Origin: JAIEPT01 sp038217425
GTDB taxonomy: Bacteria; Planctomycetota; Planctomycetia; Gemmatales; Gemmataceae
NCBI GenBank assembly: GCA_038217425.1
Contig: JBBQPM010000271.1
Span: forward strand, 1 to 7,631
Length of the DNA: 7,631 nucleotides
Direction of reading: 5' to 3'
Shown: piece by piece, positions 1 to 5,793 of the stretch
Numbering within the stretch: position 1 is the stretch's first letter
How the letters are laid out: each line of letters starts with the position of its first letter
The notes under the pieces: generated by a model
Database searches by the model: none
What the model was told of the DNA's origin: nothing
Seen by the model: only the letters and a program-made list of their open reading frames with translations
Translations under genes and position numbers: made by a program

Positions 1-2
1 CG

Positions 3-455
3 CCGTTCGGACCTTCGGTGCCGATCTTCCTCAATGCGTTCCAGGACGGTCGCGGCAAACCCGGCAGCGGCCCGCTCGACGGCAACGGCCGGCGCAGCAT
101 CTACCTCGCGGTCAAACGAAACTTCCTGTCGTCGTTGCTGCTCGCGTTCGATCAGCCGATCCCGTTCTCCTCGGTCGGCAAACGGAGCGTCTCCAACGTC
201 CCGGCCCAGGCGCTCATCCTGCTCAACGATCCGTTCGTGCAGCAGGAAGCCGGGCGCTGGGCGAAGAACGTGTTGGCGCAGAAGGGGACGCCCGCAGAGC
301 GCGTGGAGCGCATGTACCGGGCCGCGTTCAACCGGGCGCCGAGTGCGGACGAGCGCGAGGCATGTTTGGCGTTCGTGGGGCAAGGCGAGTCGGAACGGTG
401 GACGGGCCTGGCGCACGTTTTGTTCAATTCGAAGGAGTTCATTTTCTTGCCGTAA
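3..455 (+). CDS. DUF1553 (PSD1) domain protein, C-terminal fragment
   Basis: This is the 3' end of a gene that begins left of the window; the reading frame is open from base 3 and ends at TAA 453-455, leaving about 150 residues. The fragment shows the conserved end of the DUF1553/PSD1 domain: a RRSIYLAVKRN segment, then VSNVPAQALILLNDPFV, a helical stretch with an RMYRAAFNRAPS segment, and the terminal ALFNSKEF-like motif (here HVLFNSKEFIFLP). In planctomycetes such proteins are usually large, exported and carry a cytochrome-c-like PSC1 domain followed by DUF1549 and DUF1553. They are often paired with a DUF1501 protein or placed near sulfatases. Their biochemical role is not established, though links to polysaccharide breakdown have been proposed. 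The gene converges on the sulfatase gene, and a 117-base inverted repeat fills the gap 12 bases after its stop. The family call is firm; the N-terminal domains cannot be seen. Confidence 0.88.
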   Translation, partial: PFGPSVPIFLNAFQDGRGKPGSGPLDGNGRRSIYLAVKRNFLSSLLLAFDQPIPFSSVGKRSVSNVPAQALILLNDPFVQQEAGRWAKNVLAQKGTPAERVERMYRAAFNRAPSADEREACLAFVGQGESERWTGLAHVLFNSKEFIFLP

Positions 456-467
456 CGAAATTGTCCC

Positions 468-584
468 GCGAAAGCCCAGGGATGGCTATCCCTGGGAAAC
501 GCCACAACGCGTTATTCATGGACGAACGGGAAAAAATGTCGTTTCCTGGCGCTTCCCCAGGGATAGCCATCCCTGGGCTTTCGC
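468..584. repeat. Family A inverted repeat, copy A1 (full length)
   Basis: Arms at 468-503 and 548-584 are reverse complements over about 36 bases, with one one-base gap and one mismatch near the inner end, around a 44-base loop. Each arm contains its own palindrome (475-496 and 556-577) of the form CCCAGGGAT, four bases, ATCCCTGGG. The element can therefore fold as one long cruciform or as two short 9-bp hairpins. It lies between the convergent DUF1553 and sulfatase genes, 12 and 6 bases from their stop codons. A bidirectional terminator or mRNA 3'-end stabiliser is plausible, but no U-tract follows the stems. Related copies are at 5728-5791 and 6663-6780. The design resembles paired REP/BIME units or a small MITE. 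No target-site duplication is obvious. Confidence 0.9.
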
Positions 585-590
585 CGCGAA

Positions 591-1862
591 TTACCGATCC
601 GCGACCCAGCGGTCGAGCGTCTGCATCAGTTGCTTGACGCGATTCGCTTCCTTGGCGGCCAAGTCGTTCTTCTCGTGCGGATCTTGCACCAACTGGAACA
701 ACTCCGTCGTCCGGTCCTTCACGTCGAAGATGAGCTTCCAATCTCCTTCGCGGACCCAGCGATACGTCACGTCGAGATCGGGTCGGCCCAGGCGCGTGGC
801 GCTGTGGACGTAGATCTCGCCGAAGATCGCGGAACGGTCCAGACGCCCCTTGCCGGCGGCCACGTTCAAAAGGTTCAGGCCCTTGAGCTCCTTGGGCAGC
901 GCCACGCCCGCGGCGGTGAAGATCGTCGGCGCCAGGTCGATGGTGAGCGCGAGGTCTGGATAGCGCCCCGCGCGGGTGTGGTTCGGCCAGCGCAAAAGGA
1001 TCGGCGTCCGGATGCCGCCGTCGTATGGGCTGCGCTTGCCGCGGTCGCCGCCAAACGGCGTGTTGTTGTTCTCCGCTACCAGCGGCTGAATCCAACCGTT
1101 GTCGATGCAGAAGACGACCAGCGTGTTCTCCGTCTGTTTCGCCTTGTCCAGGTGATCGAGCAACTGCCCCACGGTTTCGTCGAACCACTCGACCATCGCG
1201 TAATACTTGGCCAGGTTCAGATCGCGGCCCGCCACCGCGTACTTCTTCAGCAACCGCTCCGGCGGCGTGTGCGGCTTGTGCGGCATCATCGGCGCGTACC
1301 ACACGAAAAACGGATTCTTGCCGCTGCCGTCGATGAAATCGTAAATCGGCTGCATCGTGTCCCGGCCGATCTGCACCTTCCCCGCCCGCGCGATGTGCCG
1401 ATCCTTGTCGGTCGTCTCGCCATGCGTGAACCCGGCGTTTGCAAACGCTCCCTCCCAGAACTTCCCGGTTTGCAGGCTTCGATACCCCGCTCGGCCCAGC
1501 ACGCGCGGGATGGCCGGGGCGTTGCGGATGAACGGATGCATCTCCGTCCGATCCACCCCCATCGGCGGATCGTTGCAGCAGATGCGGTGCTGATGCGGAT
1601 ACATGCCGGTGAGCAGCGTCGCCAGGCTCGCCCGGCACAGCGACGTCGGCACGTAGCCCTGCGTAAAGACGGCGCTCTCGCGCGCCAGCCGATCGATGCG
1701 AGGCGTCTCGATGACCTCGTGATTCATGAAGCCGAAGTCGGTCCAGCGCTGGTCGTCACCGACGATCATGACGACGTTGGGTTTCGGGGCGTCGGCGGCG
1801 TGGCTGACGCTCATGGTAGCGAGCCCGGCGCCGGTCGCGTGCAGGAATTGTCTGCGATTCAT
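591..1862 (-). CDS. Tat-exported sulfatase (S1 family-like)
   Basis: A 423-residue type I sulfatase, expected to hydrolyse sulfate esters, probably of sulfated polysaccharides, outside the cytoplasm. The N-terminus MNRRQFLHATGAG is a twin-arginine signal (RRQFL at 3-7) ending near SHAADA (20-25). Visible family features are NVVMIVGDDQRW with metal-binding Asp36/Asp37, the nucleophile region PTSLCRASLATLLTG with Cys76, TGKFW (Lys134), MPHKPH (His195), IDNG with Asp254/Asn255 and GDRGKRSPYDGGIRTP (Lys276). Length is near the short end for the family. The active-site motif reads C-R-A-S-L instead of the textbook C-x-P-S-R, although the following LATLLTG block is normal. The ATG is chosen because AAGGAG (reverse complement of 1871-1876) sits 8 bases upstream and the Tat signal begins there. 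It is the last gene of the minus-strand block, with inverted repeats at both ends. Substrate cannot be predicted. Confidence 0.93.
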   Translation of the reverse strand: MNRRQFLHATGAGLATMSVSHAADAPKPNVVMIVGDDQRWTDFGFMNHEVIETPRIDRLARESAVFTQGYVPTSLCRASLATLLTGMYPHQHRICCNDPPMGVDRTEMHPFIRNAPAIPRVLGRAGYRSLQTGKFWEGAFANAGFTHGETTDKDRHIARAGKVQIGRDTMQPIYDFIDGSGKNPFFVWYAPMMPHKPHTPPERLLKKYAVAGRDLNLAKYYAMVEWFDETVGQLLDHLDKAKQTENTLVVFCIDNGWIQPLVAENNNTPFGGDRGKRSPYDGGIRTPILLRWPNHTRAGRYPDLALTIDLAPTIFTAAGVALPKELKGLNLLNVAAGKGRLDRSAIFGEIYVHSATRLGRPDLDVTYRWVREGDWKLIFDVKDRTTELFQLVQDPHEKNDLAAKEANRVKQLMQTLDRWVADR

Positions 1863-1879
1863 GCTATGGTCTCCTTTTG

Positions 1880-1940
1880 TCCGAGCCGGAAGCGTCAGCG
1901 ACGATTCCGCGAAGATCGTCGCTAACGCTTCCGGCTCGGA
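1880..1940. repeat. Family B inverted repeat (REP-like palindrome)
   Basis: Arms at 1880-1905 and 1915-1940 are 26-base reverse complements with a single C/T mismatch, around a 9-base loop. The arm begins TCCGAGCCGGAAGCGTCAGC. I recall this motif type as a recurrent intergenic palindrome in planctomycete genomes, but that is memory and not a search result. It lies 6 bases after the creatininase stop codon, and its far edge is 3 bases from the Shine-Dalgarno sequence of the sulfatase gene (1871-1876). In the minus-strand transcript it would form a very stable GC-rich stem-loop. That could terminate transcription, protect the upstream message from 3' decay or modulate sulfatase translation. There is no poly-U run, so a classical intrinsic terminator is not supported. 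Confidence 0.88.
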
Positions 1941-1946
1941 AATTCG

Positions 1947-2816
1947 TCACACCGGCCGTTGGCCCCACGGCATCGGCATCGTCGGCGGCGTGCGGTGGCG
2001 ATCCTTCCGCACGTCGCGCGGCCGATCTTTCCACCACGTCACGTAACGGGCCAACTGCTTCACCGCCTCCTCGTACGCTTGCTTCCCTTTCTCGGGCGTG
2101 GCCAACTCCGCTTCGCCCAGCACGCCGGTGTCGGAATAGCTGCTCGTCCAGCCCACGACCGTCGCGGGGCCGGCGGCGAAAAGGTCGACCCAGTTGAACG
2201 GGCTGTCCTCGTTATTGAACGAGATGTCGCCGCTCTTGATCTGGTCCATGCGGACGTTGTCGCCGTCGAGGTACATGTACAGCGACGTCTCGAGTTCGCA
2301 GGCGTGCGCACAGCCGCCGGGGAATTTGCTCTGCCGCCACCTGGGCAGGAACGTCTTGTCGACCGTGAGCAGGTTCCACCACGCGATCACCGTGCACTCG
2401 GCGTCGGTCTCGAGATTCGTGCGCCGGCTCACGAGATCGAGGTTCGGCATGTTGGAGCCGTGGCCGTTCAGCAGGATGATCTTCTTGAAGCCGTGATAGG
2501 CGAGCGACTTGGTGATGTCGAGCACGTGGTGCATGAAGTGTTCGAAATCGTTGTTGATCGTCCCGGGGAAATCCATGACGTGGCCGGTGTAGCCGTAGGC
2601 AACGATGGGCAGGACGAGCAGCTTATCGGGAATCGCAAGCCCGGTTCCCTTGGCGATGCCGCCGGGGCAGACGAGGTCGACGTCAAGCGGCAGATGAGGG
2701 CCGTGCTGTTCGACGGCGCCGCAGGGGAGGATGCAGACCTTGCCGAGATCGACGGCGTCGTTGATGTCGGGCCAGGTGAGCTTTTCGTAGCGGTACTCGG
2801 TCTTGGCTCGGCTCAT
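1947..2816 (-). CDS. Creatininase-family metallohydrolase
   Basis: A 289-residue protein of the creatininase/MftE-like family (PF02633), cytoplasmic, with no signal peptide. Members are metal-dependent amidohydrolases or peptidases acting on varied substrates such as creatinine, formamidopyrimidine and mycofactocin precursor peptide, so true creatininase activity should not be assumed. The metal-site signatures are LPCGAVEQHGPHLPLDVD (Glu36, His38, Asp47), LLNGHGSN (His119) and HACELETS (171-178, with Glu174/Glu176). The last is usually HAGE-x-ETS, so Gly is replaced by Cys173. In creatininase itself the residue two after the NGH histidine is a metal-binding Glu; here it is Ser121, which argues against creatinine as substrate. 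A basic, proline-rich tail (about 265-289) follows the catalytic domain. The ATG has a GGAG Shine-Dalgarno sequence 7 bases upstream (reverse complement of 2824-2827). It sits between the FAD oxidoreductase and sulfatase genes on the same strand, each gap holding a hairpin repeat. Confidence 0.92.
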   Translation of the reverse strand: MSRAKTEYRYEKLTWPDINDAVDLGKVCILPCGAVEQHGPHLPLDVDLVCPGGIAKGTGLAIPDKLLVLPIVAYGYTGHVMDFPGTINNDFEHFMHHVLDITKSLAYHGFKKIILLNGHGSNMPNLDLVSRRTNLETDAECTVIAWWNLLTVDKTFLPRWRQSKFPGGCAHACELETSLYMYLDGDNVRMDQIKSGDISFNNEDSPFNWVDLFAAGPATVVGWTSSYSDTGVLGEAELATPEKGKQAYEEAVKQLARYVTWWKDRPRDVRKDRHRTPPTMPMPWGQRPV

Positions 2817-2851
2817 GCGGAATCTCCGTTGTGCGAGAATCGAAGAAAATT

Positions 2852-2947
2852 AGCCACAGAGGTCACAGAGAGCACAGAGGAATCAAATGCAGCAAAGACC
2901 GCCCTGCCCTCTTCTTTTTCTCTGTGCTCTCTGTGCCCTCTGTGGCT
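2852..2947. repeat. Family C (CACAGAG) inverted repeat, copy C1
   Basis: Arms at 2852-2878 and 2921-2947 are 27-base reverse complements with one mismatch, around a 42-base loop. Each arm is itself a run of short direct repeats built on CACAGAG (AGCCACAGAGGTCACAGAGA). Repeats of this CCACAGAG-type are scattered through many environmental bacterial genomes and often create spurious peptides such as LCALCALCG, as happens here on the plus strand. It lies 15 bases downstream of the FAD oxidoreductase stop codon and 35 bases upstream of the creatininase start. A second copy of the family is at 4587-4696. Its function is unknown; transcript 3'-end processing or passive mobility are both possible. 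Confidence 0.9.
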
Positions 2948-2962
2948 TGTTTGCTTTCTCCA

Positions 2963-4549
2963 TCACCAGCGGCGGAGCATTTCGCGGGCGGCGTTCATGC
3001 CGGCGGTGCCCATCACGCCGCCGCCGGGATGCGCCGCGGCGCCGCACAGGTACAGGCCCTTCACCGGCGTCTGATAGTCCGCCCAGCCGGCGACCGGACG
3101 CATCACGAACAAATTGTGCAGCGCCATCGTCCCCTGGAAAATGTTCCCGCCGGTCAGGTTGAACGTCCGCTCCAGGTCGAGCGGCGTCACGATCTGCCGG
3201 GCGAGCACCGAGCGTTTGAAGTTCGGCGCGTAGTCGTTCACGATGTCGAAACAGCGGTCCGCGAACGCGTCCTTGATGCCGTCCCAATGCCCCTCCTTTA
3301 GCTTGTAGGGAGCATACTGCACGAACATCGACATAAGATGCTGACCCGGAGGCGCGACCGTCGGGTCGACCGAGGAGGGCAGGGTGCATTCGATGATGGG
3401 ATTCTTGGACGGCACGCCGTACTTGGCGTCGTCGTAGCCGCGTTCGATGTAATCTTGACTCGGGCAGAGATGGATGGTGCCGCGGTGTTGCGGGCCGATC
3501 TTGTCGCCGGGGAGCGCGGTGAAGTTCGGGACTTCGGAGAGGGCGACGTTGATCTTGAGCGAGGCGCTGTCGTAGCTGACGCGGTGGATGGCGGCGAGGA
3601 AGTCGTCGGGGAGCCATTTCTTGTCGAGCATTTCGACGAAGGTCAGGCGCGGATCGACGTTGCTGGCGACGAGCGGGGCGTTGTACTCGGTGCCGTCCTT
3701 GAGGGCGACGCCAAAGACTTTACCGTCCTTGACGAGGATCTTGGCGACCTCGGCGTCGGTCTTGATTTCGACGCCCATCGATTGGCAGGACTTGGCGAGC
3801 GATTGCGAGATGCCGCCCATGCCGCCTTTGACGTAGGACCAGACGCCTCGCTTGCCGTTGGTTTCGCCCATGACGTGATGAAAGAGGACGTAAGCGGTGC
3901 CGGGCATGCTAGGGGCGGCGAAGGCGCCGATGATGGCGTCGGTGGCGAGCGTCGCCTTGATCTCGTCGGATTCGAACCAGCGATCGAGCAAGGGCCGGGC
4001 GGCGCCGGTGAGGACTTCCATCGCCTCGCCCAAACCCGTGCCGAGCTTCTGGAACGAACGCGCGAGCTGGAACATCCTCCAGCCTCCCGAAATGCCGGGA
4101 TTGAGGATGTTGGGCGGCGTCATCGTCAGGGTCGGTTCGACGACGGACGCGACGCGCTCCAGCATCTTCTCGTACTTGGGATACGCCTCGGCGTCCTTGG
4201 TGCTGAACTTGGCGATCTCGCGCACGTTCATGTTCGCGTCGGGTCCGAGGAAGAAATGTCGGCCGTCCGGCAGCGGCGTGAACGACGACGGATTCCGCTC
4301 GATCACCTCGAAGCCGAACTCCTTCATCTTGAGGTCGCGGATGATCTCCGGGCGGAACAGGCTGTTGACGTACGCGGCGGTGGAGACTTTGAAGCCGGGG
4401 AAGGTGTTTTCCTCGGTGACGCAGCAGCCGCCCACGAGGTATCGGCGTTCCAGGACCAGGACTTTGCGTTTGGCCTTGGCGAGGTATCCGGCAGCGACGA
4501 GTCCGTTGTGTCCGCCGCCGATTATGATCGCATCGTAAGTCGCGGGCAT
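2963..4549 (-). CDS. FAD-dependent oxidoreductase, PYROXD2/phytoene desaturase-like
   Basis: A 528-residue flavoprotein of the NAD(P)/FAD-dependent amine-oxidase/phytoene-desaturase superfamily, closest by pattern to the PYROXD2 branch. The N-terminal Rossmann fold is clear: YDAIIIGGGHNGLVAAGYLA (residues 5-24) with the GGGHNG dinucleotide loop, followed by VLVLERR and GGCCVTEE. The conserved STAAYVNSLFRPEII block comes next. A second FAD-contact region near the C-terminus reads LYLCGAAAHPGGGVMG, followed by GMNAAREML. There is no signal peptide or membrane helix. Members may desaturate or oxidise isoprenoids or other lipophilic compounds; the substrate of the PYROXD2 branch is not known. No phytoene synthase or other carotenoid gene is in the window, so a carotenoid role is unsupported. 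The frame extends 12 bases upstream to a GTG (4559-4561) with no Shine-Dalgarno sequence; the ATG at 4547-4549 is preferred because it starts immediately before the Rossmann strand and has a weak GAGA upstream. Confidence 0.92.
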   Translation of the reverse strand: MPATYDAIIIGGGHNGLVAAGYLAKAKRKVLVLERRYLVGGCCVTEENTFPGFKVSTAAYVNSLFRPEIIRDLKMKEFGFEVIERNPSSFTPLPDGRHFFLGPDANMNVREIAKFSTKDAEAYPKYEKMLERVASVVEPTLTMTPPNILNPGISGGWRMFQLARSFQKLGTGLGEAMEVLTGAARPLLDRWFESDEIKATLATDAIIGAFAAPSMPGTAYVLFHHVMGETNGKRGVWSYVKGGMGGISQSLAKSCQSMGVEIKTDAEVAKILVKDGKVFGVALKDGTEYNAPLVASNVDPRLTFVEMLDKKWLPDDFLAAIHRVSYDSASLKINVALSEVPNFTALPGDKIGPQHRGTIHLCPSQDYIERGYDDAKYGVPSKNPIIECTLPSSVDPTVAPPGQHLMSMFVQYAPYKLKEGHWDGIKDAFADRCFDIVNDYAPNFKRSVLARQIVTPLDLERTFNLTGGNIFQGTMALHNLFVMRPVAGWADYQTPVKGLYLCGAAAHPGGGVMGTAGMNAAREMLRRW

Positions 4550-4586
4550 GAAAGATCTCACGAGAAAAAGTTAGTAGAAGAGTTTG

Positions 4587-4696
4587 AACCACAGAGTCAC
4601 AGAGGAAGACACAGAGAAGGGTAGCTTCATGTAGGAGATAGATGCTTTCTGCTGCTCATTCTTCCTCTTCTCTGTGTTCTCTGTGACTCTGTGGTT
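4587..4696. repeat. Family C (CACAGAG) inverted repeat, copy C2
   Basis: Arms at 4587-4619 and 4667-4696 are reverse complements over about 30 bases, with a three-base length difference in the left arm, around a 47-base loop. The arm starts AACCACAGAGTCACAGAGGA and is built from CACAGAG units, matching C1 in design but differing in spacing between units. It lies 13 bases after the stop codon of the GNAT gene and ends about 40 bases upstream of the oxidoreductase start. Loop sequences of C1 and C2 show no clear similarity, so the conserved part of this family is the arms alone. Confidence 0.9.
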
Positions 4697-4709
4697 AGTC
4701 TTTCTTCTG

Positions 4710-5657
4710 TTACGGGACGGACTTCACGAAGACTTGCCCGCGATCGACGATCTCGAATCCCATGTTGTGCAGGAACGGAATCGCGAGCGGATTGTTCTCG
4801 GAGACGTGAATCTCCGCGAGATCGACGAACTGTTCCTGCATCTTGCGCAGCACGCCGAAAAGCAGGAATTTGCCGACGCCTTTTCGGCGATAGTCGGCAT
4901 GCACTTCGAAATCGACGACGCCGACGGCAGCCCGGCCCCAGCGGGCACGGTAGGCGTCCATCTCCCAGACCAGCGTGCGGGCGACGATCTGCTTGCGGCG
5001 ATCGTCTTCGAGCCAGAACTCCAGGGGATCGAGACCGCCGAGGGTGCATTCTTGCCAGTAGCCGAGCTTGGTGGGGGGCCCAACGTGGACGGTGTAGTTG
5101 TTGCGCAGTTGTGCGAATCGACGATCGATGCACTTGTATTGGCTGCCGGGCTCGAAGTTTTTCTGGAAGACGTTGATCCGCTCCTGAACATGATAGCCAT
5201 GGGCCAGGAGAAACGGCTCGGCAAGGGGATCGCTGACGAGCCAACCGGGACTATCACAGCCGCCGTAGACGCCGAGGCCGAAGGGATTGGCGGGCGCGCG
5301 GGCGCCGCCGAAGATCGTCTTGGCGCCCCGTTCCAGGAGGAAGGTTTCGCCGCGCTGCAGGAGTTCGCGGCCGACTTTCTGTCGGCGATAATCGGGATGG
5401 ACGCCGAGGAGGCAGATGGCGCCCAGGTCGCGATGATCGGTCCGGCAGGCCATGCCGGCGTGAAGGAAGCCGACGAGACGTTCGTCGTCGAAGGCGAGGA
5501 AGAAGCCGGCGGGATCGAAGAACGGCTTGGCGAAGACGAAACGTTCCAGCGGCGCGCTGCTTCGCAAAAAGACGGCGCCCCGCCCCGTGAAGACCTGATT
5601 CCACAGATCTATCACGGCAGGCGGGTCGGCGTTGCGAAACGTACGAAAATGAACCAC
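4710..5657 (-). CDS. Tandem GNAT-family N-acetyltransferase
   Basis: A cytoplasmic protein of about 315 residues with two GNAT folds in tandem. Acetyl-CoA is the expected donor; the acceptor is unknown. Residue numbers are from the GTG at 5657. Domain 1 (about 1-150) contains LLGVHPDYRRQKVGRELL, where the pyrophosphate loop reads R-R-Q-K-V-G and lacks the first glycine. Domain 2 (about 185-315) contains FEVHADYRRKGVGKFLL with a canonical loop (R-R-K-G-V-G, 257-262) and ENNPLAIPFLHNMGF, the usual C-terminal GNAT motif. Domain 2 is probably the active half. The frame is open further upstream to a TTG at 5702, but that adds a low-complexity PAPSPGWG leader, and a TATAAT-like box overlaps that region. 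The GTG lies just before the first GNAT strand and has a G-rich GGGGAATT upstream. The PIG-L deacetylase gene is directly upstream on the same strand. Two-GNAT architecture is shared with mycothiol synthase MshD, but identity with it is not claimed. Confidence 0.85.
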   Translation of the reverse strand: MVHFRTFRNADPPAVIDLWNQVFTGRGAVFLRSSAPLERFVFAKPFFDPAGFFLAFDDERLVGFLHAGMACRTDHRDLGAICLLGVHPDYRRQKVGRELLQRGETFLLERGAKTIFGGARAPANPFGLGVYGGCDSPGWLVSDPLAEPFLLAHGYHVQERINVFQKNFEPGSQYKCIDRRFAQLRNNYTVHVGPPTKLGYWQECTLGGLDPLEFWLEDDRRKQIVARTLVWEMDAYRARWGRAAVGVVDFEVHADYRRKGVGKFLLFGVLRKMQEQFVDLAEIHVSENNPLAIPFLHNMGFEIVDRGQVFVKSVP

Positions 5658-5702
5658 AATTCCCCACCCCGGCGAAGGCGCTGGTCCGGTTCTCCCCTTC
5701 AA

Positions 5703-5708
5703 ATTATA
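5703..5708 (-). promoter_or_regulatory. Candidate -10 box for the GNAT gene
   Basis: The reverse complement of these bases is exactly TATAAT, inside a short AT-rich island in an otherwise GC-rich gap. It lies about 46 bases upstream of the preferred GTG start. A G-rich AAGGGGAGA follows (reverse complement of 5691-5699), too far from the GTG to be its ribosome site. At 17 bases spacing the -35 position would fall on TTTCGG at the edge of repeat A2, which matches TTGACA poorly. If the box is real, transcription starts near 5696, which excludes the TTG at 5702 as a start and separates GNAT expression from PIG-L. Evidence is limited to the hexamer. Confidence 0.35.
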
Positions 5709-5727
5709 GAAGGTGCGGCGCCGTGCC

Positions 5728-5791
5728 GAAAGCCCAGGGATGGCGATCCCTGGGGACTTGAATTTCCAGGGATCGCCATCCCTGGGCTTTC
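5728..5791. repeat. Family A inverted repeat, copy A2 (short form)
   Basis: Arms at 5728-5753 and 5766-5791 are perfect 26-base reverse complements around a 12-base loop. Each arm carries the CCCAGGGAT/ATCCCTGGG palindrome core; the inner end of the right arm is one base short. It shares the outer GAAAGCCCAGGGATGGC end with A1 and A3 but lacks the GAAGCGCC inner arm and the long loop, as if the centre had been lost. It starts 2 bases after the TAA of the PIG-L gene, so in the minus-strand transcript a strong hairpin forms at the end of that message. Its other edge is 19 bases from the candidate -10 box of the GNAT gene. Confidence 0.9.
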
Positions 5792-5793
5792 AG

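Noticed and set aside
468..584. CRISPR array
   Set aside because: The repeated units are inverted pairs dispersed between genes, not regularly spaced direct repeats with spacers, and no cas gene is present.
468..584. Classical rho-independent terminator
   Set aside because: Stems are long enough, but no U-tract follows either side and arm-internal palindromes suggest a REP/MITE-like unit; termination remains possible but unproven.
439..1638. Minus-strand open frame (399 codons) overlapping the sulfatase in another frame
   Set aside because: It is out of frame with the sulfatase motifs, Arg/Gly/Pro-rich, and its end is translation of repeat A1.
630..1925. Long plus-strand open frame (431 codons) opposite the sulfatase gene
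   Set aside because: It is antisense to a gene with complete sulfatase motifs, is Arg/Val/His-rich and shows no domain; GC-rich sequence opens the opposite frame by codon bias.
2831..3301. Small plus-strand protein starting MRESKKISHRGHREHRG
   Set aside because: It is translation of the CACAGAG repeat C1 followed by the antisense of the oxidoreductase gene, a common annotation artefact of this repeat type.
2963..4549. Carotenoid phytoene desaturase (crtI)
   Set aside because: The conserved N-terminal STAAYVNSLFRPEII block fits the PYROXD2 branch better, and no other carotenoid gene is nearby.
3338..4624. Plus-strand open frame (428 codons) opposite the FAD oxidoreductase
   Set aside because: Low-complexity Gly/Asp/Glu-rich translation with no motif, running into repeat C2; it is a shadow of the real gene.
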